In this document: positions 51,948 through 59,090 of the stretch, in pieces
Position numbering within the stretch: the stretch's first letter is position 1
Layout of the letters: the number at the start of each line of letters is the position of its first letter
Assembly: GCF_900104765.1 (NCBI RefSeq)
Contig: NZ_LT629737.1
Span: 1,178,001 to 1,242,000 of the forward strand
Direction of reading: 5' to 3'
DNA from: Gillisia sp. Hel1_33_143
Lineage (GTDB): Bacteria; Bacteroidota; Bacteroidia; Flavobacteriales; Flavobacteriaceae
DNA: 64,000 nt
Program-made: the position numbers and the translations under genes
The notes under the pieces: generated by a model
What the model was told of the DNA's origin: nothing
Database searches by the model: none
What the model saw: the letters and a program-made list of their open reading frames with translations, nothing else

Positions 51948-52634
51948 TTAAAGTCTGTCTGGGTAGTCTGAAATTATTCCGTCTACACCAAAATCTATCA
52001 TTCTTGCAATATCATAAACGTCATTCACTGTCCATACATACACTTTAAAACCTGCATCTTTGGCATTTATAACATTCTTTCTGGTAATAATACCAATAGA
52101 AGGATGAATGGCTGCTGCATTTAGCTCTTTTCCTAATGTTATAGCTTGAGACATACTCGCTTTGCTCAATACTCCAATAGGAATATGCTTATCTAGATCT
52201 CTAATTTTAAATAGCTCACTTGTTTGAAAGCTGGAAACTATAAAATCTTTATAACTCCAACTACCTTTTTCAATATATTGCTGTATAATTAGGCAAGTAG
52301 CTTCGGCGGTATTACTCCCTTTAAGTTCTATGTTTATGCTGCATTTGCCGGTAATTAGATCTAGAACCTCAGTAAGAAGTGGGATCTTATATTTTCCTTC
52401 TATGCTAAGTTCTTGCAAGTCTTCCCAGGATTGATTTGCAACTTCACCAGAGCCATTGGTGGTTCTGTCTAAAGTGAAATCGTGAATTACCACCACTTCT
52501 CCAGTTTTACATTTATGAACATCAAGCTCTATAGCATCTACTTTAAATTCTAAGGCTTTCGAAATACTTTCCAGAGTGTTTTCAGCCAGATGTGCTTTCG
52601 CGCCTCGGTGACCAATTTTTACCAGTGTTTCCAT
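51948..52634 (-). CDS. Glycerophosphodiester phosphodiesterase
   Basis: A 228-residue cytoplasmic TIM-barrel phosphodiesterase splitting glycerophosphodiesters into glycerol-3-phosphate and an alcohol. Signature residues are near the start: KIGHRGAKAHLAENTLESISKALE (HRG-ENT), AIELDVHKCKTGEVVVIHDFTLDRTTNG (E-x-D and H-D catalytic set), and WTVNDVYDIARMIDFGVDGIISDYP at the end. There is no signal peptide, so it acts inside the cell. A -7 box lies 5 bases upstream of its ATG, suggesting a leaderless mRNA. Confidence 0.95.
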   Translation of the reverse strand: METLVKIGHRGAKAHLAENTLESISKALEFKVDAIELDVHKCKTGEVVVIHDFTLDRTTNGSGEVANQSWEDLQELSIEGKYKIPLLTEVLDLITGKCSINIELKGSNTAEATCLIIQQYIEKGSWSYKDFIVSSFQTSELFKIRDLDKHIPIGVLSKASMSQAITLGKELNAAAIHPSIGIITRKNVINAKDAGFKVYVWTVNDVYDIARMIDFGVDGIISDYPDRL

Positions 52635-52638
52635 TTTG

Positions 52639-52646
52639 CAAAGATA
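52639..52646 (-). promoter_or_regulatory. -7 box abutting the GDPD start
   Basis: The minus strand reads TATCTTTG (exact match), ending at 52639, only 5 bases from the ATG at 52634. Transcription would begin at or next to the start codon. Confidence 0.5.
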
Positions 52647-52782
52647 TTGAAATAGCCGGAATTCTAATTTTTCGAACGTTATTCCGTAATAGCGGTAAAC
52701 CTTAAGTAATCCTTATAATCTCTTAACATTTTTTTAGATGCAGAGTGGGGTAATTTTATCTTTATAATGTAAACCCTATATT

Positions 52783-53631
52783 ATGTCTAAGCAGAATAAA
52801 TTTCCAGAGCAGTCTCAATCACAACCGGGAGACCAATATAAAATGTCTCCAGAACCACAAATAATACGAGATAATTATAGAGGTAGCCAAAAGCTTAAAG
52901 GGAAAATTGCCTTAATTACCGGAGGCGATAGTGGTATTGGAAGAAGTGTAGCTGTTCATTTTGCAAGAGAAGGTGCAGATGTAGCAATTGTATATAAAGA
53001 GGAGGATGAAGACGCATTGGAAACCATGAAAATGGTAGAGCTGGAAGATCAAAAATGTATAATTATCTCTGGAGATCTGAAAGATGCTGAATTTTGCAAA
53101 TCTGTGATTAAAGATTGTATCTCTCAATTGGGAAAATTAGATATTCTTGTTAATAATGCTGCAGTTCAATTTCCAGAAGAACAGGTTGGAGATATAACTG
53201 AAGAACATTTATTTGAAACTTTTGAGACTAATATCTATCCCTATTTTTATATGGTTAAGGCGGCGCTGGAGGAATTAAAAGCAGGGGGTACTATAATTAA
53301 TACTACATCTGTAACTGCATATAGGGGAAGTGAACACCTTCTTGATTATTCTAGTAGTAAAGGTGCAATTGTAAGTTTTACCAGATCGTTATCTAAAATG
53401 TTAGTAGAAAAGGAAATTAGGGTGAATGGTGTTGCGCCGGGACCTATATGGACTCCTTTAATTCCATCTACTTTTGATGAGGTTAAGAATTTTGGTAATG
53501 ATACCCCAATGGGCAGGGCAGGGCAACCTTCTGAAGTTGCTCCGTCTTATGTTTTCTTGGCATCAGAAGATAGCAGTTATATTACAGGGCAGATCATTCA
53601 TGTAAATGGAGGTGAAATTATTGGAGGCTAA
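52783..53631 (+). CDS. SDR-family oxidoreductase (YhxC/YhdG-type)
   Basis: A 282-residue short-chain dehydrogenase. A 40-residue N-terminal lead (QSQPGDQYKMSPEPQ, DNYRGSQKLKGK) typical of the general-stress SDR group precedes the cofactor loop TGGDSGIGRS, the NNAA motif in DILVNNAAVQFPEEQ, and the catalytic serine with YSSSK (Tyr-x-x-x-Lys). The C-terminus ends YITGQIIHVNGGEIIGG. Members are often stress-induced and have unclear substrates (aldehydes, sugars). It stands alone between GDPD (divergent) and DUF421. Confidence 0.92.
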   Translation: MSKQNKFPEQSQSQPGDQYKMSPEPQIIRDNYRGSQKLKGKIALITGGDSGIGRSVAVHFAREGADVAIVYKEEDEDALETMKMVELEDQKCIIISGDLKDAEFCKSVIKDCISQLGKLDILVNNAAVQFPEEQVGDITEEHLFETFETNIYPYFYMVKAALEELKAGGTIINTTSVTAYRGSEHLLDYSSSKGAIVSFTRSLSKMLVEKEIRVNGVAPGPIWTPLIPSTFDEVKNFGNDTPMGRAGQPSEVAPSYVFLASEDSSYITGQIIHVNGGEIIGG

Positions 53632-53745
53632 TTAAGTTTATAGCAACTATGATCTGCTTGTTAGCTTTATTTGTAAAGAATTTATTAATTAGAATGATAT
53701 CTTATTTCTCATTAACTTACTAAAAATCAAAAACAAAATAATATT

Positions 53746-54264
53746 ATGGAAAAATGGTTCGAAGCTTCTTCTACCTCATTAATTGCAATTGTACTTACAT
53801 CTATAGGTATCTATCTGGCAGTAATTTTATTTACTAGAATAGCAGGAAAGCGAAGCTTTTCTAAGATGTCTAGTTTTGATTTTGCGATGACAGTTGCCAT
53901 TGGTTCCATATTAGCCAGCACCATCCTTTCAAAGTCTGTGAGCTTATTACAGGGAATTGTGGGATTAGCTGCTGTATACGTGTTGCAAATTTCTGCAGCA
54001 TTATTTAGACGATATGATTTTATACAGAAGGCTATAGATAATCAACCTTTGCTATTGATGGATGGGCAGAAAATACTTCATGATAACTTAAGAAAGGCTA
54101 GAGTTACAGAATCAGACCTTAAAGGGAAATTAAGGGAGGCAAATGTTATTCAACTCTCACAAGTTAAAGCTGTTGTTTTTGAATCTACCGGTGATATTTC
54201 TGTTCTACATGCTTCAGAAGATACAGAATTAGAAGATTGGCTTATTGAAGGTGTGGATAGGTAG
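53746..54264 (+). CDS. DUF421 (YetF/YrbG-like) membrane protein
   Basis: A 172-residue protein with three N-terminal helices (about 12-31, 50-64, 66-85) and a C-terminal soluble DUF421 domain with the markers RIAGKRSFSKMSSFDFAMTVAIGSILAS, QPLLLMDGQKILHDNLRKARVTESDL and AVVFESTGDISVL. The family is linked by some to stress or sporulation in Bacillus; no activity is established. The neighbouring SDR is also a stress-type protein, but the 114-base gap leaves co-transcription open. Confidence 0.88.
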   Translation: MEKWFEASSTSLIAIVLTSIGIYLAVILFTRIAGKRSFSKMSSFDFAMTVAIGSILASTILSKSVSLLQGIVGLAAVYVLQISAALFRRYDFIQKAIDNQPLLLMDGQKILHDNLRKARVTESDLKGKLREANVIQLSQVKAVVFESTGDISVLHASEDTELEDWLIEGVDR

Positions 54265-54339
54265 AAATGTACTTACCTACGCATAAGTTTTCTTTAGATT
54301 ATATAAATAATTGAATTAGGGAGCTTTCAATATAATTTT

Positions 54340-54777
54340 CTACCATAAAAGATAGATTATTGCTGTGCTTATTCCGAAAAGAACATGTGCAATTACTAGT
54401 TGAATATAATAATCACTCCAAGAGATCTTAGGGGGATTATTATTGATCCAAAACAAGATCTTCCATCCAAATATTCCTATTACTCCTCCTAAAAATCCTA
54501 ATAACGCTCCAGAAAGAACAGAGGCTTCAACTAATTCTGTAAGCCATGCAGCCTCAATTAGAATTACGAACATCCAACCAATGAGATAATGTAAGATCCA
54601 ACCGGCAGCGCTTTTTTTAGATAGTTTAAGCCGGTAAAGGTTAGATCTTGAGAGTAGATCATTTAGAAGTTCAGGTTCCCTAAACTCTTTCTTGGTAATA
54701 TTGGCAAGTACATAACTAAAAGTTGTCATAACTGTTGTTGCGACTATTCCTTCAATAAATATTCTTATGAATTCCAT
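54340..54777 (-). CDS. Four-helix membrane protein of unknown family
   Basis: A 145-residue protein with hydrophobic segments near 8-27, 62-82, 86-108 and 124-144 and a short amphipathic stretch between the first two (EFREPELLNDLLSRSNLYRL). I do not recognise a family. Coding is supported by the uninterrupted frame, normal local codon use and membrane-like periodicity. It lies on the minus strand between DUF421 and the YqcI gene and is divergent from the latter, so it shares only a spacer with that operon. Confidence 0.6.
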   Translation of the reverse strand: MEFIRIFIEGIVATTVMTTFSYVLANITKKEFREPELLNDLLSRSNLYRLKLSKKSAAGWILHYLIGWMFVILIEAAWLTELVEASVLSGALLGFLGGVIGIFGWKILFWINNNPPKISWSDYYIQLVIAHVLFGISTAIIYLLW

Positions 54778-54880
54778 GGGGTGTTAATCTTCATTAAAAT
54801 TGAACTAATATATTCTTAAACCGAATTTATATTAAAAGACTTGGATTTAAATTTATTTCGAGAAAAAAAACATTAAAATT

Positions 54881-55582
54881 ATGATCACGGCAACAGATAG
54901 AAATATTAAATCTAGGATTAATAATTCAAATAATGATAATAAAATTAAAGCTCAGTTCGAAGATTTTGTAGTTGACAAAAATCATCCCTGTGTAATGGCT
55001 CAAACTGTTTTTAGCATGGATAAGGTAGATTTTCATGTATATGAGAATTTTGGATCTAAGAATACTGCAAACAAGATATTACAGGATCTTAAACGATATA
55101 TAGCAAATTATGATTTTGAGTCTAAGGAGTTCTTTACATTTCTTGCAGTTTTTAAAGGAAGGAAAGAGTATTCAGAAAAGCAGTTCGAAGCCTTGTTGTG
55201 GTCTCAACTAAATTTGCTTCATGAAGTAGATACAGCTCCTTGGGATAAAGCGGTAAGTAAAGATCCAGAACATAAAGATTTTAGTTTTAGTCTTGGAGGT
55301 AAAGCCTTTTACATGGTTGGCTTGCATCCCAACAGTTCTAGAATGGCGAGACAATCTCCATATCCTGCAATAGCATTCAATTTACATTGGCAATTCGAAA
55401 AATTGAGAGAGATGGGGACTTATAATGTGGTGAGAGATAAGATTAGAGAAAGGGACATAGCTTTGCAGGGAAATATCAATCCTATATTAGAAGATTTTGG
55501 AGAGAACAGTGAGGCGAGACAATACAGTGGTAGAAATGTTGGAAAAGAATGGAAATGTCCGTTTCTTTCAGGGAAAAAATAA
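54881..55582 (+). CDS. YqcI/YcgG family (GntA-type) putative heme-dependent oxygenase
   Basis: A 233-residue protein of the YqcI/YcgG family, which includes GntA, the guanidine N-hydroxylase of guanitoxin synthesis. Motifs are HPCVMAQTVF near residue 35, LLWSQLNLLHEVD, and MVGLHPNSSRMARQSPYPAIAFNLHWQFEKLR, closing with RQYSGRNVGKEWKCPFL. It is first in an operon with PaiB (2 bases on) and DUF1989, so it is likely part of an amine or guanidino-compound oxidation route. Heme binding is known for characterised members; the substrate here is inference. Confidence 0.88.
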   Translation: MITATDRNIKSRINNSNNDNKIKAQFEDFVVDKNHPCVMAQTVFSMDKVDFHVYENFGSKNTANKILQDLKRYIANYDFESKEFFTFLAVFKGRKEYSEKQFEALLWSQLNLLHEVDTAPWDKAVSKDPEHKDFSFSLGGKAFYMVGLHPNSSRMARQSPYPAIAFNLHWQFEKLREMGTYNVVRDKIRERDIALQGNINPILEDFGENSEARQYSGRNVGKEWKCPFLSGKK

Positions 55583-55584
55583 AA

Positions 55585-56202
55585 ATGTACCAACCAAAAA
55601 AATACAAGAAGCAAGATCCTAATTATCTATTTCAGTTTATAAAAAATCATCCATTTGCAACCCTTGTAATATCAGGTGAAAATTTAATGGCCACCCATAT
55701 TCCAGTATTATTGAAGGGTAATGCAGAGGAGTTCACTTTGTATTCTCACATTGCAAATCACAATGAGCAATTAGAATATTTAAAAAATGGGGTAGAGGCA
55801 TTGCTAATATTTCAAGGAGCGCACGCTTATATTTCCTCTTCCTGGTACAAGGAAAAAGATATTAGTACGTGGAATTATTCTGCCGTTCATGTAAATGTTA
55901 AAATAAGAATTCAAACCAGAGAAGAATTGGAGAATTCTTTAAAACAATTGGTACATACTTTTGAAAAAAAGCAAGCTTCTCCATTGTTTTATCAAGATAT
56001 TCCCTCTAAAATGGTGGAAGATCATATTCCACTTATTACGGGGTTTTGGGCAGAACCATTTCAAATTAAAGGGGTAGCTAAATTGCATCAAACATTTCAA
56101 AAGGATGATATTGATGCGGTAGTACATCAATTAGAGAAAGGAGATGCTATGAGTAAAGAGTTAAGTAAAGATATAAAAGAAGAAAATGATAGAAGTAATT
56201 AA
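55585..56202 (+). CDS. PaiB-type FMN-binding protein
   Basis: A 205-residue FMN-binding split-barrel protein of the PaiB (negative transcriptional regulator) family. Markers: YLFQFIKNHPFATLVISGENLMATHIPVLL, YSHIANHNEQ, SSWYKEKDISTWNYSAVHVNVKIRI, and the C-terminal LITGFWAEPFQIKGVAKLHQTF. Bacillus PaiB is linked to polyamine-related repression, but members may be flavin-dependent enzymes. ATG 55585 is taken, 2 bases after the upstream stop; the longer frame overlaps YqcI. The DUF1989 gene overlaps its 3' end by 17 bases. Confidence 0.9.
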   Translation: MYQPKKYKKQDPNYLFQFIKNHPFATLVISGENLMATHIPVLLKGNAEEFTLYSHIANHNEQLEYLKNGVEALLIFQGAHAYISSSWYKEKDISTWNYSAVHVNVKIRIQTREELENSLKQLVHTFEKKQASPLFYQDIPSKMVEDHIPLITGFWAEPFQIKGVAKLHQTFQKDDIDAVVHQLEKGDAMSKELSKDIKEENDRSN

Positions 56203-56767
56203 GAGGCAATCTGGAGCTGCTTTCAAATTGAAGAAAGGTCAGAAATTAAAGGTTATAGATCCCGAAGGAGAGCAGGTGAGCGATATGGTACTTTTTAATG
56301 CTGAAGATACAAGAGAAAAGATCTCCTCTGGGAAGACCTTAGATTTTGAAGAGAGCATACTAATATCTACAGGTAACTTTTTATGGAGTAATAGAAGTAG
56401 AAAGATGATGCAGATATTGGAAGATACCAATGGAAGAAACGATTTCTTATTAGCTCCCTGTAGCCCGGAAACGTTCCAGATCATGTACAAGAATCCTGAA
56501 TATCATCCAAGTTGCTTTGAGAATCTATATACCAATCTCAGAAAGTTTAATATTGAACCTGATGATGTTCCTACCGCTTTTAATATTTTTATGAACGTGC
56601 AGTTTGATGAAAAGGGAAAGCTTAGCGTAGACCCTCCGTTAAGTAAAGCAGGAGATCATGTGCTTTTTGAAGCTAAAATGGATCTAATTGTTGCATTAAC
56701 TGCGTGCTCTGCAGAAGATAGTAACAATGGTAGCTTTAAGCCCATACACTATACGATCTTAGACTGA
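56186..56767 (+). CDS. DUF1989 (urea carboxylase-associated) family protein
   Basis: A 193-residue protein of DUF1989, the family called urea carboxylase-associated protein. The sequence shows GAAFKLKKGQKLKVIDPEGEQVSDMVLFNA, LISTGNFLWSNRSRKMMQI, APCSPETFQIMYKN and FNIFMNVQFDEKGKLSVDPP. Many family members neighbour guanidine or urea degradation genes. It overlaps PaiB by 17 bases and the convergent TerC gene by 9. With YqcI upstream, the operon suggests metabolism of a guanidino or amine substrate; this is inference from family neighbourhoods. Confidence 0.88.
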   Translation: MIEVIKRQSGAAFKLKKGQKLKVIDPEGEQVSDMVLFNAEDTREKISSGKTLDFEESILISTGNFLWSNRSRKMMQILEDTNGRNDFLLAPCSPETFQIMYKNPEYHPSCFENLYTNLRKFNIEPDDVPTAFNIFMNVQFDEKGKLSVDPPLSKAGDHVLFEAKMDLIVALTACSAEDSNNGSFKPIHYTILD

Positions 56768-57475
56768 GGTATTTTTCTTTCTGAAGCGCATATTCAACAT
56801 TTCTATAGCTAATGAGAAGAATACTGAAAAGTAGATATATCCTTTTGGAACATGATAATGCATCCCTTCTACTATAAGCATCACTCCAATTAGAATTAGG
56901 AAAGAAAGCGCTAGTATCTGAATGGTAGGGTGATCATTTACAAAATCTCCAACTGCCTTTGCAAAGATCATCATAATAATGATGGAAATCACCACTGCAA
57001 TTATCATGAGTAAAAGTTGATCTGTAAGCCCTATAGCTGTTAAAATGGAATCAAAAGAAAAGATAATATCTAATAGTACTATTTGGAGAATAGCGTATCC
57101 AAAAGAGTTGATCTTTGTTACCTGTTTCTCTTCCTCTACCTTTCCTTCTACCTTGTGATGGATTTCTAGCGTACTCTTAACGAGTAGAAAAATCCCTCCG
57201 GCAATGAGGATAATATCTCTCCAGCTAAGTTCAAATTCGTTAAAGGTAAGAACCGGTTGGGTAAGCCCTATGATCCAGGTAATGCTTAAAAGTAATAGAA
57301 CTCGCATAATTAGGGCAGCAGATAAACCACCAATACGAGCCTTTTTTTGCTGTTCTATGGGAAGTTTTCCTGCTACTAATGAAATAAAGATAATGTTGTC
57401 TATGCCTAAAACTATTTCCATAAAAGAAAGAGTTAAAAGTGCGATCCAGGTATCTGCATGTAAGAATATTTCCAT
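56759..57475 (-). CDS. TerC-family integral membrane protein
   Basis: A 238-residue protein with seven membrane segments and the TerC markers FMEIVLGIDNIIFISLVAGKLP (first helix, G-I-D-N) and LLDIIFSFDSILTAIGL (F-S-F-D-S), related to tellurite-resistance and manganese-export proteins of the Alx/TerC group. Metal-ion export, probably manganese, is the current view for the family. It is a single gene, converging by 9 bases on DUF1989. Confidence 0.93.
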   Translation of the reverse strand: MEIFLHADTWIALLTLSFMEIVLGIDNIIFISLVAGKLPIEQQKKARIGGLSAALIMRVLLLLSITWIIGLTQPVLTFNEFELSWRDIILIAGGIFLLVKSTLEIHHKVEGKVEEEKQVTKINSFGYAILQIVLLDIIFSFDSILTAIGLTDQLLLMIIAVVISIIIMMIFAKAVGDFVNDHPTIQILALSFLILIGVMLIVEGMHYHVPKGYIYFSVFFSLAIEMLNMRFRKKNTSV

Positions 57476-57534
57476 CTAAGCGCGAGCGTAATTTTATCCG
57501 AAATTACTAAATTTCAGGTAATGGAAATCATAAA

Positions 57535-57918
57535 TTATAGCACCAACTCGTTAAATAATCGTGTAATGGTTTTATCTAATTCTGGGCATAATCCAGGATG
57601 CGGTCTGGAAGTTTGAATTACAGAACTTCTTACTGCCGTAAGCCATCTAAATCTAGAAGGAATATCCATTTGTGCAATTGGCCCTCCCTCTTTAGAGCCC
57701 AATGCAATTTTTTCAAAAGAATCGAGATTTTTTCTGATCTCTTCAATATCAAAATCTTTGCAAAGGCATCGTAATCTATGTTCGTCTAGAGTGTAAAGCA
57801 CTTTAAGAAATTTCTCGCGCTTAGAAAAAAGAATGATACCTACATTTAAGAACTCTTCTCGCTCAACACGTGGAAGTACTCTTATTGTAGCATACTCATA
57901 TAAGTGCTTTTCTGGCAT
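57535..57918 (-). CDS. DUF3037 protein partnered with HipA-like kinase
   Basis: A 127-residue protein of DUF3037 (MPEKHLYEYATIRVLPRVEREEFLNVGIILFSK, then DEHRLRCLCKDFDIEEI). The family has no established function but is repeatedly found beside HipA-like kinases. Its start overlaps the kinase gene by 23 bases, showing translational coupling, which suggests that the two proteins act together. An antitoxin-like or cofactor role is possible but not demonstrated. Confidence 0.82.
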   Translation of the reverse strand: MPEKHLYEYATIRVLPRVEREEFLNVGIILFSKREKFLKVLYTLDEHRLRCLCKDFDIEEIRKNLDSFEKIALGSKEGGPIAQMDIPSRFRWLTAVRSSVIQTSRPHPGLCPELDKTITRLFNELVL

Positions 57919-58690
57919 TTTGTGCTTCTTTTAAAAATATTTCTGAATTTTCTAATCTCACTAATAAGAACTGAGTATAGGTTTCTTTGATCTCCTGCAT
58001 GTTTTCATCATAACCTTCCCAATTCAACCATTCTTCTGGTATTAGGTCTACTATCTGTCTAATTTTTTCTTCTGATAGAAGCTGTTTAGAGAAAAGGTCT
58101 GCCTCTTCTAATTTAGAGGCTTGAGGTAGAAGAACATGGTCTTTAATTAGGGCAAAGGGAGTTTTTGCCTGTTTCTCCATATTGGTCCATGAGTGATGAA
58201 AGTAGAAGGAAGCTCCATGGTCTATAAGCCACAATTCTTTATGCCACATGAGCATATTGGTATTTCTGAAAGTTCTATCTACATTTGTAATAAAGGAATC
58301 TAACCACACGATCTTGGAGGCAAGTAATGGATCTACCTGCGTAACTACCGGATCAAAATTTATAGCGCCAGACAAAAAGTGCAAGGCTAAGTTCAAACCT
58401 TGGCTAGATTGCAAAAGATCTTGTATCTCTTCATCTGCCTCTGTTCTTCCAAAAGCTTCATCTAAATTAGCATAAACAAGTTCCGGTACTTTAAAACCTA
58501 GAGCACGTGCTATTTCGCAGCCCAATAACTCTGCAATTAGCGCTTTTACCCCATGTCCTGCACCTTTAAATTTTAAAACATATTTAAAATCATCATCGGC
58601 TTCTGCCAAAGCAGGTAAGGAGCCGCCTTCTCTAAGAGGCGTGATGTATCTGGTAACAGTTACCGTTCTTAATTCTGGATTGTTTTTCAT
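57896..58690 (-). CDS. HipA-like protein kinase
   Basis: A 264-residue kinase with a HipA-type core: the nucleotide-binding YVLKFKGAGHGVKALIAELLG (lysine in LKFKG), the catalytic loop WLDSFITNVDRTFRNTNMLM (D-x-x-x-x-N pattern), and a DFG-like LIDHGASF. It lacks the N-subdomain-1 and C-terminal DNA-binding partner features of classical HipA, so it is a compact relative. A minus-strand -7 box TAAATTTG lies 21-28 bases upstream. It is coupled to DUF3037 and lies 107 bases from the integrated element's boundary. A toxin function is only a possibility. Confidence 0.82.
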   Translation of the reverse strand: MKNNPELRTVTVTRYITPLREGGSLPALAEADDDFKYVLKFKGAGHGVKALIAELLGCEIARALGFKVPELVYANLDEAFGRTEADEEIQDLLQSSQGLNLALHFLSGAINFDPVVTQVDPLLASKIVWLDSFITNVDRTFRNTNMLMWHKELWLIDHGASFYFHHSWTNMEKQAKTPFALIKDHVLLPQASKLEEADLFSKQLLSEEKIRQIVDLIPEEWLNWEGYDENMQEIKETYTQFLLVRLENSEIFLKEAQNARKALI

Positions 58691-58710
58691 TTAGTATGCT
58701 AATGCTAAAA

Positions 58711-58718
58711 CAAATTTA
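58711..58718 (-). promoter_or_regulatory. -7 box of the HipA-like/DUF3037 operon
   Basis: The minus strand reads TAAATTTG, an exact match, 21 bases upstream of the kinase ATG. No clear -33. Confidence 0.5.
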
Positions 58719-58760
58719 ATCGAATATTGGATATGGGTGGATATCGAGTGATTTTAAATG

Positions 58761-58792
58761 AAAAAAGCTTCAGATTTCTCTGAAGCTTTTTC
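58761..58792 (-). terminator. Terminator downstream of the tRNA-Leu fragment
   Basis: AAGCTTCAGA (58767-58776) pairs with TCTGAAGCTT (58780-58789), flanked by A- and T-runs. It follows the 3' end of the tRNA remnant on the minus strand, so it was the terminator of the original tRNA gene. Confidence 0.85.
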
Positions 58793-58796
58793 TTTG

Positions 58797-58854
58797 TGCG
58801 GGCGAGAGGACTCGAACCTCCACACCTTGCGGCACTAGATCCTAAGTCTAGCGT
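58797..58854 (-). pseudogene. 3' half of tRNA-Leu(TAG), attachment-site remnant
   Basis: On the minus strand: anticodon stem and loop CTAGA-CTTAGGA-TCTAG (anticodon TAG), long leucine-type variable arm, T-arm with GGTTCGAGTCC, and acceptor strand CGCCCGC plus A. Upstream of about 58854 the homology stops: no D-arm and no GCGGGCG 5' acceptor strand is present. This is the duplicated 3' portion left when an element integrates into a tRNA gene; the intact tRNA should lie at the element's other end. Confidence 0.85.
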
Positions 58855-58951
58855 ACATTTGCCCAAACAGCACCAAAGCCACTCATTTTCAATTGATTAT
58901 ATAATATGTCATTTTCTTTGATATCATCTAATATCAATTGATTTCAACATT

Positions 58952-58971
58952 TGTTGTACCTATGTTGTACC
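58952..58971 (+). repeat. Direct repeat 1, candidate integrase arm site
   Basis: TGTTGTACCTATGTTGTACC, itself two TGTTGTACC units spaced by TA, is repeated identically at 59037-59056. Both copies lie between the attachment remnant and the integrase. Confidence 0.75.
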
Positions 58972-58983
58972 CAGAGAAACTAA

Positions 58984-58991
58984 TAAATTTG
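58984..58991 (+). promoter_or_regulatory. -7 box of the integrase gene
   Basis: TAAATTTG, an exact match, lies between the two direct repeats and about 100 bases before the integrase ATG, so integrase binding to the repeats could control its own promoter. Confidence 0.45.
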
Positions 58992-59036
58992 TATCTTTAG
59001 GGAAACTTCTTGGTAAACTAAACATTCAAAATTGAA

Positions 59037-59056
59037 TGTTGTACCTATGTTGTACC
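59037..59056 (+). repeat. Direct repeat 2, candidate integrase arm site
   Basis: Second exact copy of TGTTGTACCTATGTTGTACC. Its first bases form the right arm of an inverted repeat, AACATTCAA / TTGAATGTT (59021-59040), two-base loop. Confidence 0.75.
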
Positions 59057-59090
59057 TGATTTGGCTTTCGTACGCAAAACTAGGTCAATT

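Noticed and set aside
58797..58920. Complete tRNA-Leu gene
   Set aside because: The 5' acceptor strand and D-arm are missing; only the 3' half is present.
58952..59056. CRISPR array
   Set aside because: Only two repeat units, each a tandem nonamer, next to an integrase; no array, leader or cas genes.
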